Assembly: GCA_021324445.1 (NCBI GenBank)
Contig: JAJPJC010000107.1
Span: 1-35,581 of the forward strand
DNA: 35,581 nucleotides
Direction: 5' to 3'
Origin: Isosphaeraceae bacterium
GTDB taxonomy: Bacteria; Planctomycetota; Planctomycetia; Isosphaerales; Isosphaeraceae
Shown piece by piece: positions 19,893 through 28,084 of the stretch. A program made the position numbers and the translations under genes. Under the pieces are notes generated by a model, which made no database searches, was not told the origin of the DNA, and saw only the letters and a program-made list of their open reading frames with translations. Position 1 is the first letter of the stretch. The number at the start of each line of letters is the position of its first letter.

Positions 19893-21278
19893 TCAGCCGA
19901 AGATGGCGGTGACCGGCTTGCCGGCGGCGATGGGCAAGGGCCGGCCGAGGGTATCAGTGAACTCGGTGGCCGGGTCGATGCCCAGGGCCCAGAACATCGT
20001 CGCGGCGATATCGTCGGGGGTCACGGGGTCCGTGGCCGGATAGGCGCCGATGCGGTCGCTCGAGCCAAAGATCGCGCCGGGGACGATCCCGCCGCCGGCG
20101 AAGAGGACCGTGTAGCAGAAGGGCCAGTGGTCGCGGCCGTCGGGGCCGAACTGCTTGGTGTTGGTGATCTTGGGCGACCGGCCGAACTCCCCCATCCAGA
20201 CGACCAGCGTCTCGTCCAGCAGTCCCCGCGCCTGGAGGTCCTGGATCAAGGTGGGGACGGCCCGATCCGTGATCGGCAACAGCCGCTTCTTGAGCTGGTT
20301 GAAATTGTCGCCGTGGGTGTCCCAGCCGCCGTTGCCGCCGCCGATCGACTGAGAATAATAGACCGTCACGAACCGCACCCCGGCTTCGATCAACCGGCGG
20401 GCCAGCAGACAGCTCTGGCCGTAGGTCGTCCGGCCGTAGTCGTCGCGCAGGCGGTCCGGCTCGGCCGAGAGGTCGAAGGCTTGCCTGACCTTGGGCCGGC
20501 TCAGCATCGTCAGGGCGCGCGCATAGAACGCGTCGATCCCCTGGGCGGTCTCCGACCAGGCCAGGAGGTCGGTCTGCCGGTCGATCAGCCGTTGCAGGCC
20601 GCGGCGGTCGTCGAGCCGGTCGAGCGAGAGCGCCGCGGGCAGGCTGAGCTCCGGCAGCCGGAAGCTGGGACTCTTGGGGTCCTGCCCGATAAAGAACGGA
20701 TCGAATGTCTTGCCGAGGAAACTGGCATGCTGGCCGGGCGTGACGCTGCCGTCGCGGAGCACATGCGGGAAGGCGACGAACGACGGGATCGCCGGGTCGT
20801 CGCTGGGCCGGAACTTGGCCACCGTGCTGCCATAGGCCGGATAGAGCTCCTGCGTGTCCCGCAGCCGGATGTCGTCCAGCGGGGGCGCATGGCCGGTCAA
20901 GCTGTAGTAGGTCGCCGAGTTGTGGTTCTTCATCCGGTGGTGCACCGATCGCACCTGCGCGAACCGGTCGATCACCGTGGCGAACCGCGGCAGATGCTCG
21001 CTGACCGACAACCCCGGCTGCGGCGTGGCGATCGGCGTGAACTGGCTGCGGATGCCGGAGGGGGCGTCCGGCTTCATGTCGAAGGTGTCCAGGTGCGACG
21101 GCCCGCCGAACTGGTGCAGGAAGATCACGTGCCGGGCGCGCGCCCGCGGGCCGGATCGCTCGGCAGCCCGCAACAAAGTCGGCAGGCTCAACCCGACAAT
21201 CCCCGCGGAGCCGGCCTGAAGCAACCGCCGCCGCGAGACCCGGAGCACCGCCTGAAACTCGGGGCAAGCTCGTGCCAT
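19893..21278 (-). CDS. DUF1501 family Tat-exported protein (second copy)
   Basis: A 461-residue DUF1501 protein. The frame continues upstream to a GTG at 21344, but those codons read through a short repeat (PFVYFVV), so the ATG at 21278, with GGTGGTGGAG upstream, is preferred. The N-terminus has VSRRRLLQAGSAGIVGLSLP (Arg16-Arg17), a Tat signal. Family motifs are VIFLHQFGGPSHLDTFDMKP, VRFVTVYYSQ, GWDTHGDNFNQL, VWMGEFGRSPKI, and GRDHWPFCYTVLFAGGGI. It follows a DUF1549/DUF1553 gene by 148 bp, repeating the pairing seen on the other strand at 6125-9894. An alkaline-phosphatase-like fold is the usual assignment; the substrate is unknown. Confidence 0.93.
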   Translation of the reverse strand: MARACPEFQAVLRVSRRRLLQAGSAGIVGLSLPTLLRAAERSGPRARARHVIFLHQFGGPSHLDTFDMKPDAPSGIRSQFTPIATPQPGLSVSEHLPRFATVIDRFAQVRSVHHRMKNHNSATYYSLTGHAPPLDDIRLRDTQELYPAYGSTVAKFRPSDDPAIPSFVAFPHVLRDGSVTPGQHASFLGKTFDPFFIGQDPKSPSFRLPELSLPAALSLDRLDDRRGLQRLIDRQTDLLAWSETAQGIDAFYARALTMLSRPKVRQAFDLSAEPDRLRDDYGRTTYGQSCLLARRLIEAGVRFVTVYYSQSIGGGNGGWDTHGDNFNQLKKRLLPITDRAVPTLIQDLQARGLLDETLVVWMGEFGRSPKITNTKQFGPDGRDHWPFCYTVLFAGGGIVPGAIFGSSDRIGAYPATDPVTPDDIAATMFWALGIDPATEFTDTLGRPLPIAAGKPVTAIFG

Positions 21279-21322
21279 GTCCACGTCTCCACCACCAAAG
21301 CTTCTTACGGGAAGAGGTTGAA

Positions 21323-21411
21323 CCACGAAATACACGAAAGGCACGAAATTAAAAATCCTATCTGATTAACAACATTCTTCTCTCCTTTTGTGCTTTTCGT
21401 TTATTTCGTGG
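21323..21411. repeat. 9-bp-periodic inverted repeat (CACGAAA type)
   Basis: The left arm (21323-21349) is CCACGAAAT, ACACGAAAG, GCACGAAAT. The right arm (21385-21411), read as reverse complement, is CCACGAAAT, AAACGAAAA, GCACAAAAG, matching 23 of 27 positions. The 35-bp loop is AT-rich. The element fills the 148-bp gap between the DUF1549/1553 and DUF1501 genes. The transcript could fold into a long imperfect hairpin, but no T-run typical of a terminator follows. From memory, similar CACGAAA strings occur in many environmental genomes. Confidence 0.85.
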
Positions 21412-21426
21412 TAAAATCTTCAGAAA

Positions 21427-23913
21427 TCAATGCCGCAGCAGGAACTCCTTGCTGTTCAAGAGTGCCCAGACGACGTCTTCCCAGGCGGCCCGGCGGTTGC
21501 GCGCGCGGCGGAGATAATCGACGAGCGCGGTCTGCTCGGCCGGCTTGGGTTTGCGGCAGAGGGCGGCGAGGTAGAGTTCGTCCAGGAGTTCGCGGTCACT
21601 GGACCCTGCGGCCAGCCGCCGGCCGAGGCGGTTGTCAGGGGCATCCAGCTTGCGCCGGACCGTCGGGCCGTTGATCATCTGGAACGCCTGGGCCAGGGTG
21701 GTCGCCTCGGACCGCTCGCATTCGCAGGTCAGCAGCCGCTCGGGCTTGCCGAAGGTGGTCAGGAACGAGACCCCCTTGGCGGCCCCGGGCAGTTGCGCGG
21801 CGCGCAGGGAGCCGGGCGCGTGCGGGAACCGCTCGGGCACGTCCAGCACCTGGCTGATGGCATCGAGCAGCACCTCGGCCGGCAGCAGCCGCACGGCCGC
21901 ATGGGAGAAGCTCGACTCGTCATCAACGTTACTGGGTTCGGGCGTCGCGCTGGACTGGTAGGTCCGCGACTTCATGATCCAGGTGACCAGGGGCTTGAGC
22001 CTCGTCCCCTGGGCCTCGAACCGGTCGGTCACGATCTCCAGCAGCTCGGGGTTGGACGGCGGATTCGAGTCGCGGAAATCGTCGACCGGCTCGACGATCC
22101 CCCGGCCGAACAGGTGGAACCAGACCCGGTTGGCCAGGTTCCGGGTGAATTGCCGGTTGGAACGCGTCAACCAGTCCGCCAGCGCGGTCAGGGCCTGATC
22201 ATCGCGCGTCGCGGCCGTGGGCGCACCCTGGAGGACTCTCGGTTGCAGGACGATACCGGTCCGCGGCTGGACCAGTCGCGGTCGGCCGGTCAGGTAGATG
22301 ACCTCGTCGCCGTTGATCTCGTGCGAGTCGAGCCGATCCTTGCGGACGTTGTCGAGCTGCTTGCGGGCGATGTTGGCGAAGAACGCGGCCAGGCCGTAGT
22401 AATCGTCCTGGGTCCAGACGTCGAACGGGTGGTTATGGCATCGTGCGCACTGGAGCCGGATGCCGAGGAAGACCTGGCCGACGCTCTCGGCGGCCGTCAT
22501 CGGATCGCGGTTGGTCCGGTAGAAGCTCGCCGGGGGATTCTGCCAGGTCGAGCCCAGCCCGGCGACGATGCGTCGGACCATCGCCTCCAGCGGCAGGTCG
22601 CGGGCGAGCTGGTCGCGGAGCCACCGCTGGAAGACCCACGCGCCCTTTTCGCCCATGGTCTTCTCTTCGTTCCGCAACAGGTCGGCCCATTTCAAGGCCC
22701 AGAAGTCGGCAAACTCGGGGCGATCGACCAGCCGGTCGATGAGCTTGCTCCGCTTGGCCGGGTCACCATCGGCGAGGAAAGCGCGGGACTCGGCCGGCTC
22801 GGGGAGCCGGCCGATGGCATCCAGGTAGGCCCGTCGGAGGAACGTCGAATCGTCGGTCAGGCCGGCGGGGTTGATGCGGAGGGCCCGGAGCTTGGCCAGG
22901 ACGGCACGGTCGATCGGATGCTCGCCCCGCCCGCCGCGCCAGACGAATCCGGGCCGGTCGGCGGGGAACGCCAGCCGGCTGGTGGCGCGCCGGTTTTCAT
23001 AACGGATCGCCACGGCGATCTCGCCCGGTCCGCGGTGGTGGACCAGGCCGCCGACGGAGACCTCCGCCCGGGTGGGATCGCTGAGGTCGTAGGCGGCCTG
23101 CCGGGTGACGTCGCGCGTGGAACCGTCCTCGAACTGGGCCGTGACCACGAGCTGCTGATCGGTCGTGCCGGGTGCCGCGATCCGATCGGCGGGGAAGACT
23201 CGCAGCGATTGGACCCGGGGCGCGACCGCCCGGTCATCACGGGCACCCGCGGCGATCCATCCCAGCAAGGTCGCGGCTTCGCTCGATTGCCGGGCGAACC
23301 GCTGGCCCCCCTCGTGGGGGATGCGCGCAGTCGGCTTCAGGACGATCAAGCTCCGTTCCGGCGCGACGGTGCTGAGCCGGCGGCCGAACTGGTCGTGGGT
23401 CAGGGACTGGAAATCGAAGTCGGGGTCGTCGCCCCGGAGGCTGAGCCGGAAGCCTCCCTTGCCGTTGAGGTTGCCGTGGCAGGCCCCCATGTTGCAACCG
23501 GCCTTGGCGAGCAACGGTACGACGTCGGCGCGGAAGCTCACCGCGCGGTGCCTCGCGGCATCGACCACGCGGACCGCGGCCCGGGCCGAGCCGCCCCGGC
23601 CGATCACCGTGAGGGTTGCTCGCCCGTCGGCCACCGGGTGGACGACCCCGTCGGAAGTGACCGTGGCGATCCCGGCCGGCTCGATCACGAAGCGACATTC
23701 CCGTGTGACGTCGCGGGGCGATCCGTCCTCGTGGCGGAACGTGACGGCAAGCTGCTGCCGCGCTGCGGCGCCCTCGAGCACGACGCGCGCCGGCTCGAGA
23801 CTCAGCGCGGGGGCTGTCGCCTCACCGCGCGCCGTCGCCGCCCCGAATCCCAGCCACAGCCAGACCACCGTCAGCGACGGTCCGGAACTCCCCGGCCGAC
23901 CCTTGCGCCACAC
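21427..23913 (-). CDS. Exported Big2-PSCyt-DUF1549-DUF1553 protein
   Basis: An 828-residue secreted protein starting at GTG, with GGGAGGGGA just upstream. After the signal peptide (hydrophobic about 14-28) comes a bacterial Ig-like (Big2-type) domain, about 36-117, with DGSPRDVTRECRF and GRATLTVIG. A PSCyt1-like segment contains AGCNMGACHGN, where the two cysteines are spaced CxxxxCH rather than CxxCH. A second Ig-like domain lies at about 237-315, with DGSTRDVTRQAAYDL. DUF1549 (about 330-510) carries CARCHNHPFD, and DUF1553 (about 570-815) carries NLANRVWFHLFGRGIVEP and LTCECERSEATTLAQAFQM. This differs from the 6125 protein in having Ig domains. It starts 35 bp after the DUF1559 gene and precedes DUF1501, so the three may be co-transcribed. 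Confidence 0.93.
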   Translation of the reverse strand: MWRKGRPGSSGPSLTVVWLWLGFGAATARGEATAPALSLEPARVVLEGAAARQQLAVTFRHEDGSPRDVTRECRFVIEPAGIATVTSDGVVHPVADGRATLTVIGRGGSARAAVRVVDAARHRAVSFRADVVPLLAKAGCNMGACHGNLNGKGGFRLSLRGDDPDFDFQSLTHDQFGRRLSTVAPERSLIVLKPTARIPHEGGQRFARQSSEAATLLGWIAAGARDDRAVAPRVQSLRVFPADRIAAPGTTDQQLVVTAQFEDGSTRDVTRQAAYDLSDPTRAEVSVGGLVHHRGPGEIAVAIRYENRRATSRLAFPADRPGFVWRGGRGEHPIDRAVLAKLRALRINPAGLTDDSTFLRRAYLDAIGRLPEPAESRAFLADGDPAKRSKLIDRLVDRPEFADFWALKWADLLRNEEKTMGEKGAWVFQRWLRDQLARDLPLEAMVRRIVAGLGSTWQNPPASFYRTNRDPMTAAESVGQVFLGIRLQCARCHNHPFDVWTQDDYYGLAAFFANIARKQLDNVRKDRLDSHEINGDEVIYLTGRPRLVQPRTGIVLQPRVLQGAPTAATRDDQALTALADWLTRSNRQFTRNLANRVWFHLFGRGIVEPVDDFRDSNPPSNPELLEIVTDRFEAQGTRLKPLVTWIMKSRTYQSSATPEPSNVDDESSFSHAAVRLLPAEVLLDAISQVLDVPERFPHAPGSLRAAQLPGAAKGVSFLTTFGKPERLLTCECERSEATTLAQAFQMINGPTVRRKLDAPDNRLGRRLAAGSSDRELLDELYLAALCRKPKPAEQTALVDYLRRARNRRAAWEDVVWALLNSKEFLLRH

Positions 23914-23948
23914 CGTCGTCCCCTCCCGCCCCCGCGGGGACGCTATGC

Positions 23949-24938
23949 TTACTTGAGCTCATCGCTGGAGACTGTCTCCCCGCCATTGCGGGTCATCAAC
24001 TTGTTCAGAGTCAGCTTGTTGATCTGGGACGTCACCGGCCGCACGGTGCCGTCACAGAAGGCGAAGTTGACCTGGCCGGGGTGCTTGCTCGCCCAGTAGC
24101 GCCAGGAAACCGTCGTCCCGGTCGAGGTCGTCGCCGTGATCGGCTGGTTGATGGTCCGGTCGATGCTGGTCCGGATGCACGAGCTGGGGGCATTGCACCA
24201 GACGCCGTCGGGCCACAAGCTCTCCCCCATGAGGATCGTGGTTGTGGTGCCGTCGGTGATGTCGGCCATGCTCACCGTCGAGTTCTGGTACATCAGGCCA
24301 TTGTCGTAAACCAGGCAATAGGGATTCGTCGCCGCCGCGGAGGGAGCGAGGTTCGGGCATTGACTGGTGGTGGCCGTGATGTAGCCGGCGGCCATGTTGC
24401 CGCGGTAGTCCGACGGCCCGAGCTGGGAGGTCGGGGTCGTGCCGCTCTGGACCGTCACCGGCACCACTGGGATCGGGCGGCGGTTGGACGGACAGACGAA
24501 CACGTCGATCGTGCGTTTGATCGCGGTCTGATTATCGGGCCAGGTGACCGGCAGGTTGAAATTGATCTCGGCGTAGAGGTTGGCCTGGTCCAGCCTGGGA
24601 AACAGGCCGATCATCCCGCTCCACATGTACGGCCAGGGGGTGGCCAGCGCGATGCAATTGGGGTCGCCACCGGTGTAGTTGCCGTTGGCATCGTAGGTGG
24701 CCAGCCAGCAGTACCAGCCGGCGGGGAACGAGCCGAACGCGTCATGATACTCGTGGGCCGCCAGCGCGAGCTGCTTGAGGTTATTCTGGCACCGGCTCCG
24801 GTTGGCGGCCTCGCGCGCCGACTGGACCGCGGGCAAGAGCAAGGCGACCAGGACGCCGATGATGGCAATGACGACCAGCAGCTCGATCAACGTGAAGGCT
24901 GGCCGGCGTCTGGGCAAACGTTCAGAATCTCGACGCAT
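23949..24938 (-). CDS. DUF1559 prepilin-like (type IV pilin N-terminus) protein
   Basis: A 329-residue protein. The class III signal RRPAFTLIELLVVIAIIGVL has the expected Glu five residues after the cut site, but Ala rather than Gly at -1. The hydrophobic helix continues to LLPAVQSAREAANRSRCQNNLKQLALA, followed by the conserved YHDAFGSFPAG. The C-terminus has the family motif ASKHPGQVNFAFCDGTVRPV. GAGGGA lies 7 bp before the ATG. DUF1559 proteins are present in dozens of copies in planctomycete genomes and are thought to be pseudopilin-like surface or transport components. The role of this copy is unknown. It is the first gene of the minus-strand group with the Big2-PSCyt and DUF1501 genes. 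Confidence 0.94.
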   Translation of the reverse strand: MRRDSERLPRRRPAFTLIELLVVIAIIGVLVALLLPAVQSAREAANRSRCQNNLKQLALAAHEYHDAFGSFPAGWYCWLATYDANGNYTGGDPNCIALATPWPYMWSGMIGLFPRLDQANLYAEINFNLPVTWPDNQTAIKRTIDVFVCPSNRRPIPVVPVTVQSGTTPTSQLGPSDYRGNMAAGYITATTSQCPNLAPSAAATNPYCLVYDNGLMYQNSTVSMADITDGTTTTILMGESLWPDGVWCNAPSSCIRTSIDRTINQPITATTSTGTTVSWRYWASKHPGQVNFAFCDGTVRPVTSQINKLTLNKLMTRNGGETVSSDELK

Positions 24939-25063
24939 CAGAGTTCCCTCGCACTGGGTTCAACCGGTCGATGGTGCGGCATGGTGGCTCCCCGAAGCTT
25001 TAAGGTACACGATCCTATCCATCGTTGCCAGCACCGTCCTCCGTCATTTGTCCGTTCGTCCCG

Positions 25064-25124
25064 CGTAGGTCAGGCTGTCCAGCCGGACGTTCCCAGGCTG
25101 TCAGGCTGGCCAGCCTGACCTACG
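25064..25124. repeat. Palindromic REP-like element overlapping the leuB stop codon
   Basis: The arms 25064-25084 and 25104-25124 are inverted copies at 20 of 21 positions (CGTAGGTCAGGCTG ... CAGCCTGACCTACG). Within the right half, TCAGGCTGGCCAGCCTGA (25101-25118) is a perfect 18-nt palindrome. The stop codon of the dehydrogenase gene (25070-25072) and about 17 preceding codons lie in the element. The layout resembles a REP/BIME-type interspersed element; I recall similar GTAGGTCAGGCT strings in planctomycete spacers but could not check. Confidence 0.85.
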
Positions 25125-26233
25125 TTCGGATCCAGCAGCGCTACGACGGCCTGGCCGACCTCGGCGGTGGTGGCCGTGCCGCCGAGGTCGGGAGTCTTGG
25201 GAGCCGGCCGGAGCAAGACGTCGCGGACCGCGTTGCGGATGCGGCTGGCCGCGCGCGGCTGGCCCAGGTGATCGAGCATCATGGCCAGGGAGAGGATGGC
25301 GGCCAGCGGATTGGCGATCCCCTTGCCGGCGATGTCGGGGGCCGAGCCGTGGACCGGCTCGAACATGCTGGGCGCCGAGCGCTCGGGGTTGATGTTCCCC
25401 GAGGCCGCCAGTCCCATGCCCCCCTGGAGCACGGCACCCAGGTCCGTGAGGATGTCCCCGAACATGTTGGTCGTGACGATCACGTCGAAGCGCTCGGGGC
25501 TGGTGACCATCCGCATGCAGCAGGCATCCACGTGCTGGTAGTCGCACTTGACGTCAGGATAGTCGCCGGCCACCGCGGTGAAGGCGCGGATCCAGAGGTC
25601 GTGGGCAAACGTCAGGACGTTGGTCTTGGCCACGAGGGTCAACTGCCGTGTCCGGCCGTCGCGCCGATCGGCCGCGGTCAGGCCGCGGAACGGTCCTGCG
25701 CCGCCGCGGCGCCGCGCCAGCTCGAACGCAAAGCGGAGCGTCCGCTCGACGCCGGCCCGGGAGTTGATCGAGGTCTGGATCGCGACCTCCTCGGCGGTCC
25801 CCTTCCGCAGGAATCCACCGGCCCCGACGTAGAGGTCCTCGTTGTTTTCCCGGACGACGACCATGTCGACGTCGTCGGGGCCCTTGCCGCGGATCGGACC
25901 CTCGACGCCCGGGAAAAGCTGGATGGGACGGAGGTTGATGTACTGGTGGAAGTCGAACCGCAGCCGCAGCAGGACCCCTTTTTCCAGGATCCCCGGCGGG
26001 ACGTTGGGGTGCCCGACGGCTCCCAGCAGGATCGCATCGCAGTGGCGCAGCTCCTCCAGCGCGTCGTCGGGGAGGACCTCACCGGTCCGCAGGTAGCGCT
26101 CGCCCCCGAGGTCCACCGGCACCAGCTCGTAGGCCAGGGCCTCGGAGCGGGCGACGACCTCGAGCACCGCCAGGCTTTGGGCCATCACCTCGGGGCCGAC
26201 CCCGTCGCCTGCCACGACGCCAAGCTTGATCAA
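25070..26233 (-). CDS. leuB: 3-isopropylmalate dehydrogenase-type oxidoreductase
   Basis: A 387-residue NAD-dependent beta-decarboxylating dehydrogenase, probably the leucine-pathway enzyme that oxidises 3-isopropylmalate in the cytoplasm. The start is TTG at 26233, preceded by GGGAGG; the frame upstream of it is open but unlike the family. Motifs in order: IKLGVVAGDGVGPEV, PPGILEKGVLLRLRFDFHQYI with NLRP, VVVRENNEDLYVGAGG, LVAKTNVLTFA (catalytic Lys), the Asp-bearing YQHVDA and FDVIVTTNMFGDILTD, and the nucleotide-binding GSAPDIAGKGIANP. The overall pattern resembles actinobacterial-type LeuB, but the NNEDLY segment differs from typical substrate loops, so a tartrate/malate dehydrogenase relative cannot be excluded. 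The last ~17 residues, after TAEVGQAVVALL, are encoded by a palindromic repeat. Confidence 0.85.
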   Translation of the reverse strand: MIKLGVVAGDGVGPEVMAQSLAVLEVVARSEALAYELVPVDLGGERYLRTGEVLPDDALEELRHCDAILLGAVGHPNVPPGILEKGVLLRLRFDFHQYINLRPIQLFPGVEGPIRGKGPDDVDMVVVRENNEDLYVGAGGFLRKGTAEEVAIQTSINSRAGVERTLRFAFELARRRGGAGPFRGLTAADRRDGRTRQLTLVAKTNVLTFAHDLWIRAFTAVAGDYPDVKCDYQHVDACCMRMVTSPERFDVIVTTNMFGDILTDLGAVLQGGMGLAASGNINPERSAPSMFEPVHGSAPDIAGKGIANPLAAILSLAMMLDHLGQPRAASRIRNAVRDVLLRPAPKTPDLGGTATTAEVGQAVVALLDPNVGQAGQPDSLGTSGWTA

Positions 26234-26453
26234 AGCAGCCTCCCGGCCCTCGCTGCGCGGTCGAAAACCGCGAGCGGCCGCGCCGATCGTCACTACCAGG
26301 CACATGGGCCGTATGATTCCATTACACGGAATCCAGGATAACGGGCCTGCCGCTCCGCCTCAAGTCTCGGGCCGACCTCCTGGTCGGACCTGGATCGCTA
26401 CCGGGCGGACGACGGCGGAGACCGTCCGTTCGTGCCGTTGCGCCGGAACTCCG

Positions 26454-26481
26454 TTGACAAGCCGATGGCAGGAAACATACT
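26454..26481 (+). promoter_or_regulatory. Sigma70-type promoter for the Ser/Thr kinase gene
   Basis: A perfect -35, TTGACA (26454-26459), is followed 16 bp later by CATACT (26476-26481), a 4 of 6 match to the -10. A start near 26488 would leave a leader of about 110 nt. The site lies in the 363-bp divergent gap between leuB and the kinase (26234-26596). On the leuB side the gap also holds a small palindrome, GATTCC-attacac-GGAATC, about 80 bp upstream of the leuB start. I see no other genes in the gap. Confidence 0.6.
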
Positions 26482-26596
26482 TTGATGTACCGAGCCGGCT
26501 GTCGACGCCGGCGGTCCGTGGCCGAGTCGTTCTGACTCGATCAGCCATCCATCGAACGTATCATCATGTCGGATCTGACCTCAAGGGGACGGCTGT

Positions 26597-27892
26597 ATGG
26601 CCACTCCGGTCGAAAGCAATAGCTCGAACAAGGACCCGCGGGGGTTCTCGGGCCTGGATGAATCGCAGTTGGAGAAGTCGATCCTCCGCCGCGGGCTGGC
26701 GACCGCCGCGGAGATCGAAGCCTGCAAGACCCAGCGCAAACAGATGGTCGCCAAGCAAAAGGAGGAACCGAAGAGCCTGCTGGAGATCATGGTCGAGGCC
26801 AAGGTGCTGACCCGCAGCCAGATGGTCCGCCTGCTGCAGGAAGCCGGCGAGACCACCCGGAAGTTCCAGATCCCCGGCTACCAGGTCATCGGCAAGATCG
26901 GCAAAGGCTCGATGGGAGTCGTCTACAAGGCCAGGCAGGTGAGCGTCGACCGCGTGGTCGCCATCAAGATCCTGCTGGATTCCCTCGCCCAGAACAAGGA
27001 ATTCATCAAACGCTTCGAGCGCGAGGCCAAAATTGCGGCCAGGCTTGCCCATAATAACGTCGTCAACGCCATCGATGCCGGCGAGGTCGACGGCCATTAC
27101 TTCTTCGTGATGGAGTACGTCGAAGGAGTCACGATCAAGGAGTACCTCGACCAACACAAGGTCTTCGAGGAAAAGGAGGCCCTGCGCATCGTGCTGGCGG
27201 TCGCCGAAGCACTCAAGCACGCATACGAGCGGGGATTAATCCATCGCGACATCAAGCCGGAGAATGTGATCCTGACCAGAGGGGGCGGGGTGAAGCTGGC
27301 CGACCTGGGCCTGGCCCGGATCACCGACGACGAGAAATGGGGCCTCTCCGAGGCCGGCATGGCGATTGGCACGCCGTATTACATCAGCCCCGAGCAGGTC
27401 CGCGGTCAGACCAACATCGACATCCGGGCGGACATCTACAGCCTGGGCGCAACCTTGTATCACATGGTGACCGGCCGGGTTCCCTACGGCGGCGAGTCCC
27501 CCACCGAGGTGATGCGCAAGCACGTCAATCCCAACGTCATGATCGTGCCGCCCGACCATCTCAACACCAAGCTCTCCGGGGGTCTGGGGATGGTCGTGGA
27601 GACCATGATGGCCAAGAACCGTGAGCAGCGCTATCACACCCCGGACGACTTGATCCTCGACCTGAAATGCCTGCTCCGCGACGAGGGCCCCATGATCGCC
27701 GGCCAGAAGACCGAGTCCCTGCTGGCCCTGGCGGAAGGGGAAGCCGATGAGCTGGGACGAGCGGGGCCCAGCGCCGAGCAGATGGTCGAGATCGCCGCCT
27801 ACGTCAAGAGCCGCCATCACATCATCGCGACCATGGCGATGCTCCTGGCTGTTTCCGTGATCACCAACCTCATCCTCTTCATCGCCCGGTAG
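26597..27892 (+). CDS. Membrane-anchored Hanks-type Ser/Thr protein kinase
   Basis: A 431-residue kinase. Residues 20-90 form a helical domain with two similar halves (RRGLATAAEIEACKTQR and EAKVLTRSQMVRLLQEA), resembling the N-terminal domains of type II secretion/MshE ATPases. The kinase domain (about 93-355) has the glycine loop GKGSMGVVY, VAIK (Lys124), HRDIKPEN (Asp218), DLG (236-238) instead of DFG, and GTPYYISPEQ for the activation segment. After a linker comes a C-terminal transmembrane helix (about 409-429) with almost nothing beyond it, so the enzyme is tail-anchored with the kinase in the cytoplasm and no external sensor. AAGGGGA precedes the ATG. Confidence 0.94.
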   Translation: MATPVESNSSNKDPRGFSGLDESQLEKSILRRGLATAAEIEACKTQRKQMVAKQKEEPKSLLEIMVEAKVLTRSQMVRLLQEAGETTRKFQIPGYQVIGKIGKGSMGVVYKARQVSVDRVVAIKILLDSLAQNKEFIKRFEREAKIAARLAHNNVVNAIDAGEVDGHYFFVMEYVEGVTIKEYLDQHKVFEEKEALRIVLAVAEALKHAYERGLIHRDIKPENVILTRGGGVKLADLGLARITDDEKWGLSEAGMAIGTPYYISPEQVRGQTNIDIRADIYSLGATLYHMVTGRVPYGGESPTEVMRKHVNPNVMIVPPDHLNTKLSGGLGMVVETMMAKNREQRYHTPDDLILDLKCLLRDEGPMIAGQKTESLLALAEGEADELGRAGPSAEQMVEIAAYVKSRHHIIATMAMLLAVSVITNLILFIAR

Positions 27893-27955
27893 AGCCGGCC
27901 GCGAGGCGCGCCTCCGGAAATCTCCGCGGGCAACCCGGGTGGTTTTCCGGCCCTT

Positions 27956-27983
27956 GGGAATCGGGGATTGGGAATCCGGAATC
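27956..27983. repeat. 7-bp-periodic repeat (GGGAATC type)
   Basis: Four consecutive heptads: GGGAATC, GGGGATT, GGGAATC, CGGAATC. They lie in the 192-bp convergent gap between the Ser/Thr kinase and the zinc-ribbon-like gene. The remainder of this gap shows no gene. The period matches that of the repeats at 3721-3879 and 31925-31952, although the unit sequence differs. Confidence 0.75.
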
Positions 27984-28084
27984 TCCCCTGCGTCGTCAGC
28001 GACGGCCGCCTCAGTCGAGCGGGGACACGGCGCAGTCAGATCCGCGGGAGCGCGCACGTTCACATGCTCGCAAGGATGGGAAGC

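Noticed and set aside
18612-21365. A 917-codon plus-strand open frame
   Set aside because: It runs antisense to the sigma, anti-sigma and DUF1501 genes, all of which have clear family motifs. The translated composition is random Arg/Gly/Pro-rich sequence.
21430-24099. An 889-codon plus-strand open frame
   Set aside because: It is antisense to the Big2-PSCyt-DUF1549-DUF1553 gene and shows no domain of its own.
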